Assembly: GCA_934630975.1 (NCBI GenBank)
Contig: CAKTXH010000081.1
Coordinates: 1 to 12,124 of the forward strand
Origin: an uncultured Clostridia bacterium
Lineage (GTDB): Bacteria; Bacillota; Clostridia; Christensenellales; Aristaeellaceae
Length of the DNA stretch: 12,124 nt
Direction of reading: 5' to 3'
A program made the position numbers and the translations under genes. Below are positions 6,874 through 12,124 of the stretch, in pieces (position 1 is the stretch's first letter; each line of letters starts with the position of its first letter). The notes under the pieces were generated by a model. It ran no database searches and was not told the origin of the DNA. It worked only from the letters and a program-made list of their open reading frames with translations.

Positions 6874-6902
6874 TGTACATTTTCAGAAAAAAGTGGTATG
6901 AT
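6874..6902 (+). promoter_or_regulatory. Candidate promoter of the D,D-carboxypeptidase gene
   Basis: TGTACA at 6874-6879 (4 of 6 to -35) and TATGAT at 6897-6902 (5 of 6 to -10) are spaced by 17 bases. The start codon follows 36 bases after the -10 box, leaving a short leader with a strong ribosome site. Confidence 0.55.
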
Positions 6903-6938
6903 GAAGGTGTATTGCTTCAAATAAACGGAGGGAAAGCT

Positions 6939-8414
6939 TTGCCCCAACGCCTGTTTGCGCTGCTGCTCTGCGCGGCGCTTTTGATATCCGCCGTTCCATC
7001 CGCGCTGGCCGAGGATACGTCCGAAGCGCAGCGCTTCGTCGCGCCGACGCTCCCGCCGGACGCCATCGCATGGGACAAGGATCACCCGGATATCCTCGAC
7101 GAGGATATGCTCTACGCGCACAGCGCCATTTTAATCGAAGCCGACACCGGCGAGGTGCTCTTCGAAAAAAATGCGGATGAAATCATGTTTCCCGCGTCCA
7201 CGACGAAGATCATGACCGCTTATATCGCGCTGCAAATGTCCGATCTGGCCAACGACGTGGTGACGGTTTCGCAAAACGCCATCGACCTCGTGCCGCCGAC
7301 CTACCAAACCATCCCCCTCACCACCGGGGAGCAGGTGCCGATGCTCGATCTGGTTTCGGTCATGCTGATCCGCTCGGGCAACGAGGCCGCCAACGCCATC
7401 GCGGAGTTCCTCTCCGGCAGCGTCGAAAACTTCGCCGATTTGATGAACCAGACGGCGCAGATGCTCGGCTGCTCGCCTAACACGCACTTCGCCAACCCAT
7501 CCGGCGTGCACGACGAGAACCACTACACCACCGCGCGCGATTTGGCGATCATCGCGCAGGCCTGCATGAAGGACGAGCGCTTCGCCTCCATCGTCTCCCA
7601 GACTTCTTACGACATGCCCGCCACGCAGACGGAGAGCGGCTCGGCCGGTCATCCCCGGCGCACCATCGTCGGCGGCACGGCGATTCTCAACCCCGATAAC
7701 GAAACCTCCTATTATCGCTATGCCACCGGCATTAAGACGGGCTACACGCTCGCCGCCGGTTACTGCTTCGTCGGCTCGGCGACCAAAGGCGGCATCAACC
7801 TGATTTCCGTCGTCCTGTACGACGGCGATACCCGCCGCTATGAGGATACCAAGCGCCTGTTTGAATACGGCTTCACGCAGATTGAATCCATCACGCCGGA
7901 ATCGCTCTATGCCGAAGACCCGCGCGTGATTGATATCACGGGCTTTGACACCAGCGACGCGCAGCACGGCGAGCTGACGCTGGGCATCCGCGCCGTGGAC
8001 GATACCAAAGATATGACCATCGTGGGCCGGAAGGACAGCATCGACTTCCTCCGCGAAAACTTCAGTCAGGTCTCCTCTATCCGCTGGACGCGCGAATTCC
8101 GCGCCCCCATCAACGTCGGCGACGTGATGGGCGTCCTCACCTTCTATTCCGAAAACAAGGGCACCGCCGAATACGAGCTGGTCGCCACCCGCTCCATCGC
8201 CGCCCGCGCCGACGCGCCGCTGACACTGGAACAGATCGAGGCCTATACCGCGCAGGACGAAAACCCGTGGCCGCGCTTCTCGTGGGATCTGCTCGTGCCG
8301 CCGGGCCTGATCCTCCTCGCGCTGATCTGGCTGATTCGCTTCATCCATAAGCACCGCAGAAAGCGCATCAAAGCGCCGAAGATCAAGCCGATCAAGAAAA
8401 AGTATCTGCGGTGA
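6939..8414 (+). CDS. Serine-type D-Ala-D-Ala carboxypeptidase (peptidase S11, PBP5 type)
   Basis: This 491-residue penicillin-binding protein trims the terminal D-Ala from peptidoglycan pentapeptides outside the membrane. All S11 motifs are present: SxxK in PASTTK (Ser87 nucleophile, Lys90), SGN (146-148) and KTG (266-268). A signal peptide spans about 1-24 (ALA-ED). After the catalytic domain comes a PBP5-C-like beta domain (about 315-425), then a membrane helix (about 451-469) and a strongly basic tail (KHRRKRIK to the end), placing the C terminus in the cytoplasm. Many PBP5 homologues use an amphipathic helix instead. The TTG at 6939 is chosen because GGAGGG lies at ideal spacing and the signal peptide starts there; the frame stays open upstream to 6735 but would cross the promoter. 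It resembles DacF/DacB-type enzymes of spore formers; which one cannot be decided here. A terminator follows at 8441. Confidence 0.95.
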   Translation: MPQRLFALLLCAALLISAVPSALAEDTSEAQRFVAPTLPPDAIAWDKDHPDILDEDMLYAHSAILIEADTGEVLFEKNADEIMFPASTTKIMTAYIALQMSDLANDVVTVSQNAIDLVPPTYQTIPLTTGEQVPMLDLVSVMLIRSGNEAANAIAEFLSGSVENFADLMNQTAQMLGCSPNTHFANPSGVHDENHYTTARDLAIIAQACMKDERFASIVSQTSYDMPATQTESGSAGHPRRTIVGGTAILNPDNETSYYRYATGIKTGYTLAAGYCFVGSATKGGINLISVVLYDGDTRRYEDTKRLFEYGFTQIESITPESLYAEDPRVIDITGFDTSDAQHGELTLGIRAVDDTKDMTIVGRKDSIDFLRENFSQVSSIRWTREFRAPINVGDVMGVLTFYSENKGTAEYELVATRSIAARADAPLTLEQIEAYTAQDENPWPRFSWDLLVPPGLILLALIWLIRFIHKHRRKRIKAPKIKPIKKKYLR

Positions 8415-8440
8415 TTTCCGCCGCCATCTCAAAAAATTCC

Positions 8441-8484
8441 AAACCCCATGTCCGCGCCGCTCAGGCGTTGTCATGGGGCTTTTG
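8441..8484 (+). terminator. Terminator of the carboxypeptidase gene
   Basis: CCCCATG (8444-8450) pairs with CATGGGG (8472-8478). An inner CGCC/GGCG stem lies within the loop, and CTTTTG follows. It lies about 30 bases after the stop codon. Confidence 0.7.
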
Positions 8485-8529
8485 TATAAATGGGAAAAAT
8501 CCTATAACTTTCTGCTCTTATAGACAGCA

Positions 8530-8575
8530 AAACCCCGGAGCTGCAAGGCGGATTCAGCCGGCAGTTCCGGGGTTT
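8530..8575 (-). terminator. Terminator of the glycosyltransferase operon
   Basis: AAACCCCGGAGCTGC (8530-8544) pairs with GCAGTTCCGGGGTTT (8561-8575) over 15 positions with a single G-U wobble. Read on the minus strand it begins 23 bases after the stop codon of the gene at 8598 and ends in GGGGTTTTG. The symmetric A/T ends could also stop read-through from the plus strand. Confidence 0.75.
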
Positions 8576-8597
8576 GTCGTCGGTATACGATGAATAT

Positions 8598-10271
8598 TTA
8601 CTTGGCCGGATAAATCAGTGCGTAGCCTTCGCTTTCCTCGTACTCAAAGCCGTCCAAATCCCAATTCGAGATTTCGCTCGTCTTGGCGAGGTAGATTTCG
8701 CCCGCTTCCGGCTGCATGTCGTCCGAAACGTACATCACTTCGTACCGCGTGCCGCGTTCCGCCTGAGCCGTCCGCATGTCCGCATCCGTCGCATAGAGGA
8801 ACATCATCTCCGCGGCGGCGCTCGGCTGCATATGCGGGTAGACGTTGCTCGTCACGTTGATCTTTGCGCCCGTTTCAGTCTGAACCTCCGCCGCGCGGGC
8901 GGCCATCTGCTCGAAGCCCGGGAAAGCGTTGTTCGCGTTTTCCTGATAGCTCCCGCCGAACAGCTGCACCGCCAGCAGCGTGAAGTCAGCCGCCATCAGC
9001 GCGGCCATCGCCGCCGCGCACCTGAGATTTTTACGCTCAATCGTGCAAAGCCCGGCGGTCATCAGCACCGCGTCAAAGAGAATCAGCGCGGCATGGTCAT
9101 ACAACCCGGTCGTGCCGTTCGTGTTCAGCATGCCGACGCTGCCGAACAGCACGAGCGCAACCCACGTCACGCCGCACGCCGCCGCAATCACGGCCCGCGC
9201 AGCAGCCTTTTCGCCCTGTGCGCGGCGGCCGTCCGTCCATCGCGCAAACAGCGCCAGCGCGCCCAGCACCATCAGCGGCACGCTGAACATGAACAGCGCC
9301 AGCATGCCGTCCGGGGCGTACAGCGTCCGATGGATGTTCTCGTGCCGGAGAATCTGGAAAAAGCCGCCGACCAGCACCGTCCAGAACTTATCCGAAACGG
9401 TCCGGTTTTCCGCCATCCAAACTTTTTCAAAGCCTTCAAGCTTCGGAATTTGAATGAAGCCCAGCAGTGTCATTCCCTCCGCACCCGTCAGATTGACATA
9501 GGCCGTCAGCATCGCGGGTACGCACAGCAGCAGCCCGATTGCGCCGGAAAGCGCCGCATGCAGCTTTTTTCTGCCGGTAATCAGCGCAATCGCCGCGCAG
9601 GCCAGAATCGCCGCCGGAGCGATGAAAAAATACATGTCCTGCGCGTAGGCCGTCAGCGCCAGAAGAATCATGCCCGGATAGAGCGCCGCCGGTTTTTTCA
9701 GGCCGCGCACAATCAGGCACAGCGCAATCGGCAGCAGATACAGCGCCGCGCACGAGCCGCAGGTCATCCGCGCTTCCAGCACGAAAATCGGGCAGAGCGC
9801 GACAATCGTCAGCATCCAGCGCGCCGCGCGCTTGCCGGAAAGCGCCTCGCCCAGCCCGTAAGCCGCAGGCATCGCCAGGCAGGAGAGCAGCGCGAGCGGC
9901 AGGCGCACCGCCAGCTTGCTCATGCCCAGCAGGCCGACAAACGGCGCCGTCAGCGCCGCCAGCAGCGGCCCGGTCGTCTCGCCCGACCATTGCGCAAGCT
10001 GGGTCGTCAGCCCCTGCCCGAAGAGAAAGCCGCCCGTCTGCCAGAGGGATTTCGCCTGCGCGCCGACAAGCGCCTCCTCCGCGCTGATTCCGGCGGGCAG
10101 GCTCGTCAGCTTCGCCAGCCGAACCAGCACGCCGGCGGCAAGCGCCGCCAGACAGAGCGCGCGGTGCGTCTTTTCGCTCATCTGCCGCTCTCCGTCGCCC
10201 CCACGCTGAATGGCCAGAAAGAGAATCACGACGGCAATCGCCAGAAAGATCAATGAATCCGTTGTAAACAT
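8598..10271 (-). CDS. GT-C-type membrane glycosyltransferase-like protein, second paralogue
   Basis: This 557-residue integral membrane protein has about ten hydrophobic spans and an extracytoplasmic C-terminal part (about 455-557) ending in GYALIYPAK. The N-terminal layout follows the PMT_2/ArnT-like (GT39/GT83) superfamily: one helix (6-21), a second (about 38-52), then the first outer loop LPAGISAEEALVGAQAKS with Glu65-Glu66 where the family normally has Asp-Glu. SKLAVRLP (118-125) matches the conserved stretch after that loop. Such enzymes transfer a sugar from a polyprenyl-phosphate carrier to an outer-surface acceptor; the substrate here is unknown. ATG 10271 is preferred over an in-frame ATG at 10316 because GAGGG precedes it and the longer form would overlap the previous gene. 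It follows its paralogue by 10 bases, clearly one operon. The C-terminal segment GGSYQENANNAF matches DADYQQDTANNF of the paralogue. Confidence 0.75.
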   Translation of the reverse strand: MFTTDSLIFLAIAVVILFLAIQRGGDGERQMSEKTHRALCLAALAAGVLVRLAKLTSLPAGISAEEALVGAQAKSLWQTGGFLFGQGLTTQLAQWSGETTGPLLAALTAPFVGLLGMSKLAVRLPLALLSCLAMPAAYGLGEALSGKRAARWMLTIVALCPIFVLEARMTCGSCAALYLLPIALCLIVRGLKKPAALYPGMILLALTAYAQDMYFFIAPAAILACAAIALITGRKKLHAALSGAIGLLLCVPAMLTAYVNLTGAEGMTLLGFIQIPKLEGFEKVWMAENRTVSDKFWTVLVGGFFQILRHENIHRTLYAPDGMLALFMFSVPLMVLGALALFARWTDGRRAQGEKAAARAVIAAACGVTWVALVLFGSVGMLNTNGTTGLYDHAALILFDAVLMTAGLCTIERKNLRCAAAMAALMAADFTLLAVQLFGGSYQENANNAFPGFEQMAARAAEVQTETGAKINVTSNVYPHMQPSAAAEMMFLYATDADMRTAQAERGTRYEVMYVSDDMQPEAGEIYLAKTSEISNWDLDGFEYEESEGYALIYPAK

Positions 10272-10281
10272 CGCTTTTCCC

Positions 10282-12018
10282 TCACTCCGCCCAGTATCTC
10301 GGATAGACCGCCGCAAAATTGCCGAAATCGGTGATCAGGTAATCCGCCTCGTCAAACAGCACTTTTTCCCGCTGAAGCACGATATACACCGCGCACTCCG
10401 TCGGGTCGGGCGTGAAATCCGCAAAATCCTGATAGATATACCGTTCGGTGTAATACCAGCCGTTGGGCTGACCGTCGCTTCCGCGAAGCTCCTCTTCTTC
10501 CGAGCGCATGGCGTAATCAATCTGATGCGCAAACATCACCTGAGAAATCATGGTCTTTTCGCCGTCATTGCGCGACATCGTGGTCAAATAGTATCGGTCG
10601 CAGTCCCAATCCCACGTTTCAATCAGCGCATCCTGAACGCCGTAGAGGAAGTTGTTGGCCGTATCTTGCTGATAATCCGCGTCGCCGAAGTATACGCCGC
10701 ACGCGCCGGCAAAGCCGACCGCGATCATCGCCAGCATCGCCGCCAGCGCCGTGCGCAGCCGTTTGCCCATCTGCCAGAGCGCGTAAGCCGCGCAGAGGAT
10801 CCACGGATAATACAGAATGTTGTTGCGGTTAACCACCGCGCCGACCATCGCCGTGTTGACAATCGCGGCGAACATCCAGATCAAAATCAGCATGCCGCCG
10901 TCGCGCAGCGGCTCCTCGCGCCCGGCGAGCGCCAGCCGCCTGCGGTCGCGGCAGAGCCTGTACCAGCCGTACAGCGCCGCCGGGATGACGAACGGGTACA
11001 TCGTGTCGGCCCAGCCTATGCCGCTGTATCCATCCGCCGGGTAAAGCCCCGTCGCGACGGGCAGAAAATCCCTGAGTTTCTGCGCCATGCTCAAATACGG
11101 GTTCTCCGCGCCGAGCGAAATATCGTTTGAGCGCTTGGATTGCGCAAAGCGCGGCATGGTCATCTTGCCCAGCGTCATCGTCTCCAGCCCGAAAGCGTTG
11201 ATGATCATGGTCATGTAATACGGCCCGGAAACCGCCGCGAAAATCACGACGCACACCGCCAGATCCAGCGGCTTCACCTTTTTGCGCGCAGCCAGAAAAA
11301 CCGCCGCAGGCAGCAGGATGCAGGGCACGGAGACCGCCGCGAGGCCGTAGGCATACGGCGCAAGGCCGAAAAAGACCATCGACAGATACAGCGCCCAGCG
11401 CCTGCGCACGCCGACCAGCAGCAACTCCACCGCCAGCAGCAGCACGTGCGGCAGCATGTTCGCTTCGAGCGCCCAGCGGCTCAAAACGATGTGCCACGGG
11501 TTCAGCGCCAGCAGGAACAGCGCCAGCAGCGCAAAGTTCTTCCCGCCGATGCGCCGCGCCGCGTCCCACATCAGCGGCAGCGCGGCAAGGCCCATCAGCA
11601 GCATCGGCAGGCGCAGCGTAAACTTGCTCAGCCCGAAGACCTTGATAAACGGAATGAGCAGGTACGAATACAGCGTGGACATCTGCGAATAGCCCCACGC
11701 CTCGAAATACGTCGGCCAGCTCGTGCCGAATTGATCCGTTCCGCCGCTGGAAAGGCAGAACGCCTCCACCGCCGCCATCGTGCCATCCTGATTCTGCCCC
11801 AGCGGCAGTTCCAGAAAGCGATAGCAGCGAACGAACGCGCCCGCCGCCAGAATCAACCCGAACGCGGCCCAATACCCTTTGTTTGAAAGCGTCAGCCGTT
11901 TTTCCAGCCTTTGAACGCCCCGTCCGGCCAGCACGCGCCTGCGCGCCGGTTCCCAGAACGACAGAATCAGCAGCAGAACCGTTATCGGCGGAAACACCCA
12001 CTTGCCAATCAGCGCCAT
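10282..12018 (-). CDS. GT-C-type membrane glycosyltransferase-like protein, first paralogue
   Basis: The 578-residue product is a polytopic membrane protein with an N-terminal helix (about 8-21), a second helix (about 49-63) and the first outer loop LPLGQNQDGTMAAVEAF, with Asp78 at the place of the catalytic acid of GT-C enzymes. SKFTLRLPMLLMGLAALP (131-148) and NPWHIVLSRWALEAN (173-187) fit the PMT_2/ArnT-like family, as does NRNNILYYPWIL (398-409) near the last spans. Residues about 445-578 form a soluble outer domain rich in Asp, Glu and Tyr. The likely reaction is transfer of a sugar from a lipid-phosphate donor to a surface glycan or protein; donor and acceptor are unknown. GAGGGG precedes the ATG. 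It is the first gene of a two-gene operon with its paralogue at 8598-10271. A terminator of the gene before it lies only 37 bases ahead. Confidence 0.78.
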   Translation of the reverse strand: MALIGKWVFPPITVLLLILSFWEPARRRVLAGRGVQRLEKRLTLSNKGYWAAFGLILAAGAFVRCYRFLELPLGQNQDGTMAAVEAFCLSSGGTDQFGTSWPTYFEAWGYSQMSTLYSYLLIPFIKVFGLSKFTLRLPMLLMGLAALPLMWDAARRIGGKNFALLALFLLALNPWHIVLSRWALEANMLPHVLLLAVELLLVGVRRRWALYLSMVFFGLAPYAYGLAAVSVPCILLPAAVFLAARKKVKPLDLAVCVVIFAAVSGPYYMTMIINAFGLETMTLGKMTMPRFAQSKRSNDISLGAENPYLSMAQKLRDFLPVATGLYPADGYSGIGWADTMYPFVIPAALYGWYRLCRDRRRLALAGREEPLRDGGMLILIWMFAAIVNTAMVGAVVNRNNILYYPWILCAAYALWQMGKRLRTALAAMLAMIAVGFAGACGVYFGDADYQQDTANNFLYGVQDALIETWDWDCDRYYLTTMSRNDGEKTMISQVMFAHQIDYAMRSEEEELRGSDGQPNGWYYTERYIYQDFADFTPDPTECAVYIVLQREKVLFDEADYLITDFGNFAAVYPRYWAE

Positions 12019-12055
12019 GCTTCATCCCCTCCTCGATTACTTTCGTTAAAAGAAA

Positions 12056-12083
12056 AGGAGAACCGGCAAAAACCGATTCTCCT
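12056..12083 (-). terminator. Terminator of the gene entering from the right
   Basis: AGGAGAA (12056-12062) and TTCTCCT (12077-12083) pair, continued by CGG/CCG across one C-A mismatch, with a short loop. On the minus strand the stem is followed by TTTTCTTTT. It begins about 15 bases after the stop of the truncated gene at 12098. Confidence 0.8.
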
Positions 12084-12097
12084 GAAAGCGCAATCGC

Positions 12098-12124
12098 TTA
12101 CGCGTTCTTGGCAACCTCGACGAG
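12098..12124 (-). CDS. C-terminal end of an unidentified gene (runs off the right edge)
   Basis: A minus-strand frame reading LVEVAKNA and TAA (stop at 12100-12098) ends just before a strong terminator, as expected of a gene end. Only eight codons are visible and the other two frames are also open over this short stretch, so both frame and identity are uncertain. Confidence 0.4.
   Translation of the reverse strand, partial: LVEVAKNA

Noticed and set aside
6735..6938. Extension of the carboxypeptidase to an upstream ATG at 6735
   Set aside because: It would run through both promoters and the inverted repeat; TTG 6939 has GGAGGG and starts a normal signal peptide.
7131..8474. A 447-codon minus-strand frame opposite the carboxypeptidase
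   Set aside because: The plus strand has all three S11 active-site motifs in order; the minus frame has no recognisable domain and begins beyond a terminator.
8574..10256. A 560-codon plus-strand frame opposite the second glycosyltransferase
   Set aside because: It has the same mirrored composition (RQ/RR-rich, no hydrophobic core) and crosses the terminator at its start; the minus-strand membrane protein explains the sequence.

Overview
The window reads as a chromosomal segment of a GC-rich, Gram-positive bacterium of the Firmicutes, most likely class Clostridia. The indications are strong AGGAGG-type ribosome binding sites, GerMN-domain envelope proteins, a Gram-positive style lipoprotein signal, a secreted S11 D,D-carboxypeptidase with a C-terminal membrane anchor, and frequent TTG/GTG starts. 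The species cannot be named from sequence alone. I see no mobile element, CRISPR array, tRNA or rRNA.

Left end (1-993): a truncated zinc-ribbon gene runs off the left edge on the minus strand. It is divergent from a secreted CAP/SCP-domain protein (289-798). A perfect 13-bp hairpin at 944-982 separates this part from the next operon. It may also hide the ribosome binding site of a possible 56-codon ORF (771-941).

Centre (994-6675, minus strand): a tight five-gene cluster reads, in transcription order, OmpR-family response regulator, HAMP histidine kinase, exported GerMN-domain protein, triple-GerMN lipoprotein, and holA (DNA polymerase III delta). All junctions are short or overlapping. The order regulator-kinase-GerMN protein recalls actinobacterial mtrA-mtrB-lpqB. 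The 263-base divergent region 6676-6938 holds a promoter for each side, three imperfect direct repeats next to the regulator promoter, and an 11-bp inverted repeat next to the other. The divergent gene (6939-8414) is a D-Ala-D-Ala carboxypeptidase, which suggests that the two-component system serves cell-envelope control and that both promoters may be co-regulated.

Right end (8415-12124): convergent terminators close the carboxypeptidase gene and a two-gene minus-strand operon of paralogous multi-membrane-span GT-C-type glycosyltransferases (8598-12018). A strong terminator at 12056-12083 follows the last eight codons of an unidentified upstream gene.

Most of this is ordinary housekeeping and envelope biology. 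The part most worth following is the two-component/GerMN/carboxypeptidase module with its shared control region, along with the altered acidic motif in the two glycosyltransferase paralogues.
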